A DNA stretch of 64,000 nucleotides from an uncultured Allomuricauda sp. (GTDB lineage Bacteria; Bacteroidota; Bacteroidia; Flavobacteriales; Flavobacteriaceae), in the NCBI RefSeq assembly GCF_947499585.1, contig NZ_CANMOO010000001.1, forward strand, positions 1,054,001-1,118,000. Direction: 5' to 3'. Position numbers and translations under genes: made by a program. Of the stretch, positions 54,290 through 63,114 are shown one piece after another. The notes under the pieces were generated by a model that saw nothing but the letters and a program-made list of their open reading frames with translations, was not told the origin of the DNA and searched no databases. Position 1 is the stretch's first letter. Every line of letters starts with the position of its first letter.

Positions 54290-55346
54290 ACATGTCCAAT
54301 TTTAAATTGGCAGTAAAAGAATTCGACTTGTTTTCAATAATTAAATCATAAGCTTTGGGATATAACAATTCCAATTGTTTTTTAATATTTTGAAGACCAA
54401 TAGATTCCTTTTCCACCAAAGACTTAGTATTAATTGGTTTACTGTTTTGAACTTTAAAAACAAGTTGCTCCCTTATTTTTGATATGTTGATATTGATGTT
54501 AGCCTGATTCACCTCATTGGCGACACCATGTTTAAAAGCATTTTCTACAAATGTGAGCAACAATAAGGGCGCTACTTTTTCTTGACCAGTAACGTTTTTA
54601 CTAAATGATATTTTAACCCTATTGGCATACCGTATCTTTTCCAGGGACAAATAGTTTTCAATAAGTGCTATTTCCTTATCCAGTGACACATATTCATCAT
54701 TGCACCTGTAGAGGATATAATCCAAAATTTCTGATAGTTTTTGAATGACCTTAGGAGCGTTGTCTGATTTTTTTAATGTTAGCGCATACAGATTATTTAA
54801 TGTATTGAACAAAAAATGGGGATTTAATTGATTTTTCAGGGCTAAAAGTTCTGCAGTTTTCTTTTGTTCATTAAGCCTTAACAAACGCTGTTTCTCTGTA
54901 TACAATTTCAATACTGATAACAAAAAAGTTGGATATAAAAGATACAGGGATTTTGATATGAACTCACTAACATTTGTTGATCTACCCCAAAAGGAGGCAT
55001 CTTCAAATCGTTTTAAATAGTTAACATAGGTGGCAGGGAAAGTAGGTTCAAAATAGGCCATACTAATCAACGTACAAATAAGATAAAAAGCCAATAATGT
55101 AATGACAATTAAAAGTACAAAGGCCAATGTTTTTCCCTTATTTAAAAGGTTTGGAATCAAATACTCTAGAATTACATATGCCATTGCAATCTGAATTGAT
55201 GCTCGAACACCGTAAGTGATAATTAACTCGTTGGTTGTGGTATAGTACCAGCTAGAGGCAGAAGCGGAAAAAGCAAAAATCAACAGCCCAAACACAAGGT
55301 ATTTGAACTTTGAAACTTCCAAAAAGTTTTGAACCTGATGTAACAT
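54279..55346 (-). CDS. LytS-type sensor histidine kinase (second)
   Basis: A 355-residue membrane kinase: four helices in residues 15-150, then the His_kinase domain with His177 in NQLNPHFLFNTLNNL, the N-box FVENAFKHG and the G-box IGLQNI. It is complete, unlike the partner at 13144. The ATG at 55346 is preferred; an in-frame start 63 bases upstream would add residues before the first helix. It is cotranscribed with the LytTR regulator. Confidence 0.9.
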   Translation of the reverse strand: MLHQVQNFLEVSKFKYLVFGLLIFAFSASASSWYYTTTNELIITYGVRASIQIAMAYVILEYLIPNLLNKGKTLAFVLLIVITLLAFYLICTLISMAYFEPTFPATYVNYLKRFEDASFWGRSTNVSEFISKSLYLLYPTFLLSVLKLYTEKQRLLRLNEQKKTAELLALKNQLNPHFLFNTLNNLYALTLKKSDNAPKVIQKLSEILDYILYRCNDEYVSLDKEIALIENYLSLEKIRYANRVKISFSKNVTGQEKVAPLLLLTFVENAFKHGVANEVNQANININISKIREQLVFKVQNSKPINTKSLVEKESIGLQNIKKQLELLYPKAYDLIIENKSNSFTANLKLDMYDV

Positions 55347-55630
55347 AACATGTTCTATTGAATATAAAGGTACAAATCTAAAAAGGCCATTTCCAAAAAA
55401 GCCTTTCAACTGCAGGTAAGTGATGCCAAAGAAGGGCTAACTGTAGACAAAAGCATTAAACATTAGCTATCAATCATTTGGCGCCGTTAGCAGTTTCTCT
55501 AGCCATCTTTTTTAGAGCGTGTACGACCTCCTTATAGTTTAGTCTTCAAATTGAAATTTTTATTCAAATGAATTGTATGCAAAAACCAATGGTTACAAAG
55601 GAGCAAAATTCACTTAATCAAAGAAAAATA

Positions 55631-57991
55631 ATGATGAACCAGTTTATATTGATAGTTTGTAGTTTCTTCATTTCTATATCCTTTTATGGACAAAAGGGAA
55701 CTATAACGGGAACAGTATTGGACAAAGATTCGCAAGAACCAATTCCCTATGCCAATGTGGTTGTAAAATCCAATAATGAAATTACTACTGGAGGTATTAC
55801 TAATGAACAGGGAGGTTTTTCAATAAATGAAATATCCTATGGTAGTTATGATATTGAAGTTCAATTCATAGGGTATAAAACCTTAGTCCTCCCTATTTCA
55901 GTTAATAAGTCAATCAGAAAAGTCAATTTGGGAAGTCTGTTTATTGAAGAGGACGCCGTAGCTCTTGAGGCAGTAGAAGTATCTGCGGAGCGTTCTACAA
56001 TCGAACAGAAAATTGATAGAAAAGTCATCAATGTAGGTAAAGATTTAACCACGGTTGGGGCCTCTGCTAGTGATATTATGGGAAACATTCCTTCAGTAAG
56101 CATTAATCAAGATGGGGATATTTCGCTTCGCGGTAATGAAAACGTTCGTGTTCTAATAGATGGTAAGCCTACCAACATTAGTGCCCGAGAGCTCTTACAA
56201 CAGATACCATCAACATCAATTAAAACTATTGAATTAATTACAAACCCCACTGCCAAATATAACCCTGAAGGTATGAGCGGGATCATCAACATCACCTTAA
56301 AAAAGAATACCAATTTAGGGTTTAATGGATCTATAAATTCCGGGTTCACCTATGGGGAACGTGCTAGATATAACAATTCACTTAGTTTAAACTATAGGGC
56401 TGGAAAAACTAATTTTTATGGGAGTTATGGCAATAGACTGGGTAAAAGCACAACCGATGGAAGTGTAACCAGAACGGTGGAAAACACCAATCAGCTTACA
56501 AAGAGTTATACAGAAAATAACTCACATCTATTCAAATTAGGGTTGGATTACTTCATCAATGATAAGAATACGTTATCTATCTATACCAATCAAAACCTAT
56601 TTGAAACTATAATAGACGGCAGTATAGCACTTAGTTTTTTTGATAATCCTTCTACAAATTTTATACGAATGGATATCACAAATAATGATAATGTCAATGG
56701 GACCTATAATGCTGATTTTAAACACACTTTTGCCAAAGAAGGGCATACTATCGAGCTGGAAATGGATTACAATGCCCTGGAAAGTGATAAGATGTATAAT
56801 TTTAGTTTTACCGGGAATAGCCCTATAACCAATTATGAGGAATTTATTGGAGACACTAGGACCAATACCACAATAAATTTGGATTATGTAAATCCTCTTT
56901 CACCAAATGCCACTTTAGAAGTGGGTCTGGAAACCCGCTTGCGCCGCACGGACAATTCTTATGATACGGGCAACCCAAATTTTAATAACTCCATCTTTTC
57001 ATATGATAGAAACATCTATTCTTTGTATAGCACTTTTAGTCAAAAATTAAATAAGTGGCAATATAACCTAGGATTACGATTAGAGGATTATAGTGTTGAT
57101 TCCCAATTTAATGAAGTTGGGGAAGCTGAATTTAACTTTACAGATAACCTGTTCAATATATATCCGTCAGGGTTTTTAAAGTATGCTCCAGATGAAGAAC
57201 AGAAAAACACTTACCAATTAAGTTTTAGTAGACGTATAGATCGTCCCTCCTTGAATCAAATCAATCCTATACGACAGATAAATACACCACAAATCATAAT
57301 TACTGGGAATCCCACGCTTGTTCCCCAATTTACCAACTCCATAGAGTTAAATTATAGTAGAAAACTGAACAAAGGTAGTTTTACGGTAGGTGGTTTTTAT
57401 CGAAGAATCAATGATGAAATTAACAGAAGGGGCTTTTTTGATGAAACTGATCCAAATCTATTGATCGTTGATTACGACAATTTCGACAGCAACAATGCAT
57501 ACGGGTTTGAGTTTTCGTCCAACTATCGTCCAACCAATTGGTGGAGCATCAATGGTAGTTTTGATGTCTACTCAAGAACGCAAAAAGGTTTTATTGAAAA
57601 TGAAAGCGTACAGGTAAGCAATACCTTATTGAACGCCAAATTGAACAATAGCTTTAAAGCTACGAAAGACCTTACTTTTCAACTATTTACATTTTTCAGT
57701 GGCAAGCAAAAAATATTACAATATGAGCTTAAAGAAAATTTCTTCATGAATGCTGGTGCGCGCTACAATATTGCAAAGGGCAAGGGAACTCTTAGCCTTA
57801 ACTTCAATGATATTTTTAGAACACAGCGTTTTGCCTTTGAAACCTACAGAACAATAATCCAAGAAGGAGAGTTTAAAAGAGATACACGTTCTATTTATAT
57901 AGGGCTTGCATATCGTTTTGGTAGCGGTAAAAACAAAGGTCTAAAACGTAAAAAACGTGAGAAAAACGTAAAAGCAGATAAGTTTTTGTAG
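55631..57991 (+). CDS. Outer-membrane beta-barrel family protein
   Basis: A 786-residue protein: signal peptide ending FYGQ, a carboxypeptidase-regulatory-like domain (ITGTVLDKDSQEPIPYANV), a plug-like region (ASDIMGNIPSVSINQDGDISLRG, VLIDGKPTNISA) and a large barrel; the C-terminus is basic (KRKKREKN). It resembles the receptor at 30595. It is divergent from the LytS/LytTR pair with a 284-base gap, and may be controlled by it. The ligand is unknown. The ATG at 55631 begins the signal; the ATG at 55568 is upstream and less likely. Confidence 0.85.
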   Translation: MMNQFILIVCSFFISISFYGQKGTITGTVLDKDSQEPIPYANVVVKSNNEITTGGITNEQGGFSINEISYGSYDIEVQFIGYKTLVLPISVNKSIRKVNLGSLFIEEDAVALEAVEVSAERSTIEQKIDRKVINVGKDLTTVGASASDIMGNIPSVSINQDGDISLRGNENVRVLIDGKPTNISARELLQQIPSTSIKTIELITNPTAKYNPEGMSGIINITLKKNTNLGFNGSINSGFTYGERARYNNSLSLNYRAGKTNFYGSYGNRLGKSTTDGSVTRTVENTNQLTKSYTENNSHLFKLGLDYFINDKNTLSIYTNQNLFETIIDGSIALSFFDNPSTNFIRMDITNNDNVNGTYNADFKHTFAKEGHTIELEMDYNALESDKMYNFSFTGNSPITNYEEFIGDTRTNTTINLDYVNPLSPNATLEVGLETRLRRTDNSYDTGNPNFNNSIFSYDRNIYSLYSTFSQKLNKWQYNLGLRLEDYSVDSQFNEVGEAEFNFTDNLFNIYPSGFLKYAPDEEQKNTYQLSFSRRIDRPSLNQINPIRQINTPQIIITGNPTLVPQFTNSIELNYSRKLNKGSFTVGGFYRRINDEINRRGFFDETDPNLLIVDYDNFDSNNAYGFEFSSNYRPTNWWSINGSFDVYSRTQKGFIENESVQVSNTLLNAKLNNSFKATKDLTFQLFTFFSGKQKILQYELKENFFMNAGARYNIAKGKGTLSLNFNDIFRTQRFAFETYRTIIQEGEFKRDTRSIYIGLAYRFGSGKNKGLKRKKREKNVKADKFL

Positions 57992-58049
57992 TTGGTGTTC
58001 TTTGCCCTAGCTATCCTTTTAAGAAAAGTATATAAGTCACTACTGGTAT

Positions 58050-58148
58050 ATGGAAAGCAAGGAAGTTGAGATACTTATACAAGACCTTGAACCAAAAGTA
58101 GAGTTATTTGAACCAAATGAATACATTCTTGATTTAACGTTACGGTAG
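58050..58148 (+). CDS. Possible 32-residue acidic peptide or gene remnant
   Basis: A short ORF with sequence MESKEVEILIQDLEPKVE and ending ILDLTLR, in the gap after the outer-membrane barrel gene. It is strongly acidic with no hydrophobic segment. It may be a small regulator or a leftover fragment. No family is recognised. Confidence 0.25.
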   Translation: MESKEVEILIQDLEPKVELFEPNEYILDLTLR

Positions 58149-58170
58149 TTTTGAAGGATTAATATTTAAA

Positions 58171-58614
58171 ATGTATATCATGAATTCTTCAAAGAAAAAT
58201 CAAAAACCCAGAACAATAGATAAAAGAATTATCTGTAAAACAATTCAAATGGCCTTAATCCTAATGGTGGTTATGACAAATTATGCTTTGGGGCAACAAC
58301 AAAAAGAAAATCAAGAAATAGCTAAAACCGAAACTACTATGAAAACATTTGTGATTGAACGAATCATTCCCGGTGCAGGAAACCTGACCGCAGAACAATT
58401 AAAAGGTATATCACAGACATCATGTACCGTATTAGAAGAAATGGGACCAAAAATTAAATGGCAACATAGTTACGTAACAGGGGATAAGGTGTATTGTGTG
58501 TATAATGCCAAAAATAAAGAATTAGTTGAAGAGCATGCACAAAAGGGAGGTTTCCCTGCAAATTCAATAAATGAAGTTGCAACAGTAATAAGTCCCGCTA
58601 CAGCTAATGAATAG
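58171..58614 (+). CDS. Exported DUF4242-family protein
   Basis: A 147-residue protein with a hydrophobic N-terminal segment (about 25-42) and a DUF4242 domain at 57-145: MKTFVIERIIPGAGNLTAEQL, WQHSYVTGDKVYCVYNAK, EEHAQKGGFPANSI. The related Streptomyces protein SCO4226 binds nickel. It lies 77 bases before the DUF4242-AraC fusion regulator, which carries the same domain, and may be its target or partner. An ATG three codons later is possible. Confidence 0.8.
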   Translation: MYIMNSSKKNQKPRTIDKRIICKTIQMALILMVVMTNYALGQQQKENQEIAKTETTMKTFVIERIIPGAGNLTAEQLKGISQTSCTVLEEMGPKIKWQHSYVTGDKVYCVYNAKNKELVEEHAQKGGFPANSINEVATVISPATANE

Positions 58615-58691
58615 TAACCTCAGAGAGGCTGTTCTAACCAATTATGGCCTCTCTAAATTATTATTAATATCTTAAAAGAAAATTACCAACC

Positions 58692-59795
58692 ATGCCTATT
58701 TATATGGATTTTCATGACGTGCCAAAAGGTATTACTGCAAAACACGTTGCTGAGATGCATCAGGCAGATTTAAAAATTGAGCATAAGTATAATTGCCGAG
58801 GCTTAACTTATTGGTGCGACGAAAAAAGGAAAACCGCATTTTGTTTAATTGAAGCGCCAAACAAAAAAGCTATTATAGAATTGCACAAGCAGGCACATGG
58901 CGATGTTCCACAACGAATTATAGAAGTAAACGATACAATAGTAGAGTCCTTTCTGGGCCGAATAGTTGATCCAGAAAAATCACAAAATACAAAACTGAAC
59001 ATCATTAATGACCCCGCATTTCGCACTTTAATGGTAGTCAAGTTGAGAAAAAACGCATTAAGAAAATCAGGTATAAATACTCTCAATGCAGCACTCCGCG
59101 GCTATAGGAAATCTATTGTCAATTTGGCCAGTACTCACGAAGGGCGGGTGGTTAAGCAAGAAACAGGTTATTTTCTAATGTCTTTTGCTTGTGTAACAAA
59201 TGCTGTTTCATGTGCTATAAACATTCAAGAATTGCATAACGTTGTTATTACGCCAGACATAGATTTTAAGATTGGAATAAGTGCGGGTATTCCGGTCACT
59301 AAAAAAGAAAACATATTTGAAGACACAATACAAATGGCCGAATATTTATGTGATATTGTCAAAGGAAATTTGACAGTATCATCTGAGGTACGCGATTTAT
59401 ACGAAAGCGAAAACCAGAATACAATTCATAGCAATTTATCAATTAATGTATTAGGTAAGGCAGATACCGATTTTATTATGCGATTAATGGAATATACAGA
59501 AACGATATGGGTGGATTCAAATACCAGCGCAATGGATTTTGGTCAAAACCTTGGCTGTAGTAAGTCCAAACTGTATAGAACCATGATGACCCTAATAGGA
59601 AATTCTCCAAACAGTTATTTAAAAGATTATAGATTAAAAAAAGCACTCCAATTAATGGAAGAAAGGACGTCAAATATTTCCGAAATTGCTTATAAGACTG
59701 GATTTACTAGCCCTACCTACTTTTCAAAATGCTTTCAAGAAGTTTACGGTATGCTACCGTCAAATTATATGAAGCAAATTGTAGTTAAATCATAA
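58692..59795 (+). CDS. DUF4242 / cyclase-like / AraC fusion regulator
   Basis: A 367-residue three-domain protein. Residues 1-90: DUF4242 nickel-binding-like domain (MPIYMDFHDVPKGITA, RGLTYWCDEKRKTAFCLIEAP, LHKQAHGDVPQ). Residues 110-240: a class III cyclase-like fold (HEGRVVKQETGYFLMSF, AVSCAINIQEL, FKIGISAG) in which the first metal Asp and the GDG/GDE motif are missing (TGY), so it is inactive. Residues 265-365: AraC HTH pair (MDFGQNLGCSKSKLYRTM, ISEIAYKTGFTSPTYFSKCF). It probably senses a metal or nucleotide and controls the DUF4242 gene upstream. Confidence 0.82.
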   Translation: MPIYMDFHDVPKGITAKHVAEMHQADLKIEHKYNCRGLTYWCDEKRKTAFCLIEAPNKKAIIELHKQAHGDVPQRIIEVNDTIVESFLGRIVDPEKSQNTKLNIINDPAFRTLMVVKLRKNALRKSGINTLNAALRGYRKSIVNLASTHEGRVVKQETGYFLMSFACVTNAVSCAINIQELHNVVITPDIDFKIGISAGIPVTKKENIFEDTIQMAEYLCDIVKGNLTVSSEVRDLYESENQNTIHSNLSINVLGKADTDFIMRLMEYTETIWVDSNTSAMDFGQNLGCSKSKLYRTMMTLIGNSPNSYLKDYRLKKALQLMEERTSNISEIAYKTGFTSPTYFSKCFQEVYGMLPSNYMKQIVVKS

Positions 59796-60112
59796 GAGTT
59801 TAGTTCAAAGAATAGACTGTCCAAACAAGGATTCATTACTTTGCCTTCTTGATTTTTTTATATAAAAATTTGTTTATCAGGAGGTTATTGAACTATTTTA
59901 TTTCAAAAAAAACCAATATTGTAAGAAAAAGTATGTAAAACTGCAGGAAACCCCCATTTTTTTTAAGGATTACCTTTAATGGATTCTAAAGTTGAATTAC
60001 TACATTTAATACTCCAAAATTCCCCCATAATTTACTTTCCCCCGAAATACCTTGAGTAGGGTATTTACAATAGTTCTCCCATATATAGTTTTAATCTTAT
60101 TAAACAAACTCT

Positions 60113-60472
60113 ATGAAAACTAAGAACTATTTAATTCTCGGCCTATTCATGCTGTTCATAGTCATGCTTCTCATGCAATCCTGCTATTCGGTGCGTTTAA
60201 GAAGTGTTGAAGGAACCTACGAACCCGCTGCACCCCTTGTGCGGAATGATTACTACCGTAATATGGAAGTTATTGAAATTGACACCGTAATTACCCTTGG
60301 TGCTATTGATAAAGATTTTACTTATCTCATTAAAAAGTCGGATAGATGCCCAAGTGGCAAACTACATACTGTGGAGTATAGAAATACCTTGGGAGCTGTC
60401 CTATTGAGTGGGATCACTTTCGGTCGCAAGCGAAAGGTGAAAATCAAATATGTCTGCATGAAATCCAATTAA
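60113..60472 (+). CDS. Small lipoprotein, Bor-like
   Basis: A 119-residue lipoprotein with lipobox LMQSC (Cys at about 24), then YSVRLRS. A conserved-looking tail includes CPSGKLHTVEYRN, LLSGITFGRKRKV and a final Cys, giving a possible disulphide. This resembles the Bor-like family, but the match is weak. It begins the accessory locus that ends with the patatin gene; the FAD oxidase starts 12 bases after it. The 317-base gap before it (59796-60112) holds nothing convincing. Confidence 0.6.
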   Translation: MKTKNYLILGLFMLFIVMLLMQSCYSVRLRSVEGTYEPAAPLVRNDYYRNMEVIEIDTVITLGAIDKDFTYLIKKSDRCPSGKLHTVEYRNTLGAVLLSGITFGRKRKVKIKYVCMKSN

Positions 60473-60483
60473 AAAAATGAGTC

Positions 60484-62091
60484 ATGGCTAGAACAACAAA
60501 ACTTTCACTAAACGAATGGGACACATTACATAACAATGGTCCATGGAAACTAAAGACCCTTTATAAGACAAAATTGGAAGCATCCAGTTTAATGCCTTCA
60601 GATATTGATAGATACAACGATGCAGCGCAGGAAATCCAGCGGTTATTAACAGAAACTAAAAACAAAAATGAAGGTTTTAGGGCGTATGGTTCGGCTTGGT
60701 CTATGTCAAATATTGCCCATCAAAAAGACCGAATGCATTTTAATGCCCACATGAACACCTATTTCTCCTTTAAAGATCAAGACCTACATGCGTTATCGCG
60801 GTATGCGGCGGAGAATCTATTTTTATTTCAATGCGGGAATATTATTAAGGAGATATCCGAAAAGTTGGAAGGTCATAGTAAATCCCTTAAGACCACTGGC
60901 GCAAGTAATGGACAGACCATTGCCGGATGTATTTCCACAGGAGTTCACGGGTCGGCAGTCAATGTAGGCTCTGTTCAAGATTATGTTGCTGGACTTAATC
61001 TCATTATAGGACCAAACCCAGGTGATATTGTGTATTTGGAAAGACACACAAAGCCAGCGCTCAATGACGTTTTTGCACAAAAACTACGTTCAAGGGTTAT
61101 TCGCAATGATGGATTGTTCAATGCGGCACTGGTTGGTCTGGGTTCCTTTGGCTTTATCCACGGAGTGGTGATTGAGGCTCAAAACCTTTTTCTTCTTAAA
61201 CGTTATGTAAAGAAAATCAAGAAGGAAACCGCTTTAGAATTGGCAGAAAAACTCAATTTTAAGAGTTTTAAGGGAATACCTGAGGAAGTAAACAGTAGCG
61301 GTGAAGCCAACACCCCATACCATTATAAGGTATTTATCAATCAATATAGGGAGGATAAGGATAAAGATTATGTGGTAGAATTCATGTATAAAAAACCATT
61401 TAAATTGAATTATCCAGATCCCTTTCCGGTCATTAAAAAATCGATCTACCGCGACCTTGTTAATGTGGCTGTCGAAATCGGCTCAAGAGTACCTTCGACC
61501 ATTCCTTTGTTTATCAATGCACTTAAAAAATCTATTCTTCCAAAAGTGGATGAAACCTCCATGGGAACTTTAGCAGAAACTTTTTGGGATGCACCTTATC
61601 AGGGTCCAGCTTTTGCGATCTCTTTTGGTGTAGATCATACCGATTCCAAGGAAGCGTTAAAAATACTTTCCAAAGTAAGTATAGATGAAGGCCCTATGCC
61701 AGGAATTTTTGCGATGCGCTTTATAAAAAAATCGGATGCCACATTATCTTTTGCCCGTTTCCCAACCACCTGTATGATAGAAATTGATGGGGTACTTTGG
61801 AACGAAAAGAAAAAGTTGGGAACTCTAAAGGATTTATCACGAAAAATGATTGAAGCTCTACAACTGCATGGCATAGCATTCACCTTGCATTGGGGTAAAA
61901 ATGCGGATTGGAACTTTCCGGGATTGGTGGACCATATGTATGGACAAGATGCTGTAAACTGGCGAAAGTACCGTTGCGCGCTACTTTCAGAAGATATGCA
62001 AAAACTCTTTTTGAACGATTTTCTAAAAGAGACCATACTAAGCAAGAAGGAAACCGTCTTGGATCCAGACCTTATAAAATCACTTTTATAA
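60484..62091 (+). CDS. VAO-type FAD-dependent oxidase (aldonolactone oxidase-like)
   Basis: A 535-residue flavoprotein. The FAD domain of the vanillyl-alcohol-oxidase / aldonolactone oxidase family is visible in residues 40-230: GFRAYGSAWSMSN, then TTGASNGQTIAGCISTGVHGS, the glycine-rich region that contacts FAD, and GLGSFGFIHGVVIEA. The C-terminus (LHWGKNADWNFPGLV) matches the conserved closing motif with HWGK. No signal peptide. It should oxidise an alcohol or lactone using oxygen. It is in one run with three small genes and a patatin-like lipase. Confidence 0.85.
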   Translation: MARTTKLSLNEWDTLHNNGPWKLKTLYKTKLEASSLMPSDIDRYNDAAQEIQRLLTETKNKNEGFRAYGSAWSMSNIAHQKDRMHFNAHMNTYFSFKDQDLHALSRYAAENLFLFQCGNIIKEISEKLEGHSKSLKTTGASNGQTIAGCISTGVHGSAVNVGSVQDYVAGLNLIIGPNPGDIVYLERHTKPALNDVFAQKLRSRVIRNDGLFNAALVGLGSFGFIHGVVIEAQNLFLLKRYVKKIKKETALELAEKLNFKSFKGIPEEVNSSGEANTPYHYKVFINQYREDKDKDYVVEFMYKKPFKLNYPDPFPVIKKSIYRDLVNVAVEIGSRVPSTIPLFINALKKSILPKVDETSMGTLAETFWDAPYQGPAFAISFGVDHTDSKEALKILSKVSIDEGPMPGIFAMRFIKKSDATLSFARFPTTCMIEIDGVLWNEKKKLGTLKDLSRKMIEALQLHGIAFTLHWGKNADWNFPGLVDHMYGQDAVNWRKYRCALLSEDMQKLFLNDFLKETILSKKETVLDPDLIKSLL

Positions 62092-62119
62092 AACTCATTT
62101 AAAACTTTAAATCATACAA

Positions 62120-62314
62120 ATGAAAAGTAAAAAACCATTGGTGGAAATAGAATACGAGCTTAGGTTGACAAAAAAAATCTTGGAAAAAATCTTGGAGCTC
62201 AACAAGGACAAAGAACTTATCTCACCCAGCAACGAAGAGATGGATAAGATAGAGGAAGAGTTGCGTAGCGATTTACGGTTGGAATTCCCCAAGTATAAAA
62301 TTCAAAAAAAGTAA
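62120..62314 (+). CDS. Small coiled-coil protein (64 residues)
   Basis: A highly charged helical protein (KSKKPLVEIEYELRLTKKIL, then EEMDKIEEELRSDLRL) with no membrane helix. It lies 28 bases after the oxidase and four bases before the next gene, so it is co-transcribed. Probably an adaptor. No family is recognised. Confidence 0.7.
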   Translation: MKSKKPLVEIEYELRLTKKILEKILELNKDKELISPSNEEMDKIEEELRSDLRLEFPKYKIQKK

Positions 62315-62318
62315 AAAA

Positions 62319-62621
62319 ATGGAAGCAAATATTTTGAACGAATTGGGCAATCGCATCCAAAACATTGTGATCAAGCCCAAAGTACAGGACAAAAGGGAAA
62401 AGAACCGTGGCATCTTGGCCATGGTATTTGTCATTCTTTTCTTCTGTGTCATTTTTGTGACCTTCGTAATTGGTTTTAACACCGCGAATTTTGGCACGGA
62501 TGATTATAAAGATCTATTAACCACAGTTTCGTCTATTCTTTCTGGGCCTTTAGGGTTTATCATAGGATTCTACTTTAAAGAAAAGCAATCTCAAGAGCAG
62601 AATGTCCAGGAAGATGAATAG
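62319..62621 (+). CDS. Two-helix membrane protein
   Basis: A 100-residue protein: a basic N-terminal part (to about 30), two hydrophobic helices (about 31-53 and 69-86) and an acidic tail (SQEQNVQEDE). It follows the coiled-coil gene by four bases. No family is recognised. Confidence 0.7.
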   Translation: MEANILNELGNRIQNIVIKPKVQDKREKNRGILAMVFVILFFCVIFVTFVIGFNTANFGTDDYKDLLTTVSSILSGPLGFIIGFYFKEKQSQEQNVQEDE

Positions 62622-62668
62622 ACCAGACAAGAAGTCATCATTTAAGTGTAAACAATAAATAGTTTGTA

Positions 62669-63088
62669 ATGCAAATAAAAGATATTATAGTTACCGTAAG
62701 AGAGGCGCTTATAGTGCTCCTGTTTGTATTGTTATTGACAACCCCATCATGGATCAAAAACCGTTTAGAAACTGCAGGATTTCAGAAAATTGATATGGGC
62801 TTTGCCGAATGGGAGTCCAGAATAGAAGCGTCAAAAAAGGAAGTGGAAGATGTTAAAAGTACGACCGAAGCTGCCCAATTAAGATTAAACCAAGTTGCGA
62901 ACAGGTTGGAAAGTCTGGCCACAAGCCCTTCATACTCCAATCCGGCCGTAATAAAGCGACAGGTGAGTGAATTAAAAATGGAGGTTGATGCATCTACAAT
63001 TAATTTAAAACGTTCTAATGAAGAGCTGGAAAAAAGCTTGGAAAACCATAAAATATTACTGAGAGAAGTACAAACTAGGCAACATTAG
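62669..63088 (+). CDS. Membrane-anchored coiled-coil protein
   Basis: A 139-residue protein with one N-terminal helix (about 13-28) followed by long coiled coil (about 50-135, ESRIEASKKEVEDVKSTTEAA and ELKMEVDASTINLKRSNEEL). It may bridge the membrane with a partner. It lies 26 bases before the patatin gene. No family is recognised. Confidence 0.7.
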   Translation: MQIKDIIVTVREALIVLLFVLLLTTPSWIKNRLETAGFQKIDMGFAEWESRIEASKKEVEDVKSTTEAAQLRLNQVANRLESLATSPSYSNPAVIKRQVSELKMEVDASTINLKRSNEELEKSLENHKILLREVQTRQH

Positions 63089-63114
63089 CATTAAAATAAA
63101 GGTTTACAATAAAC

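Noticed and set aside
59979..60059. 26-codon ORF before the Bor-like lipoprotein
   Set aside because: No ribosome-binding context, no membrane or conserved pattern; the 59796-60112 gap seems non-coding.
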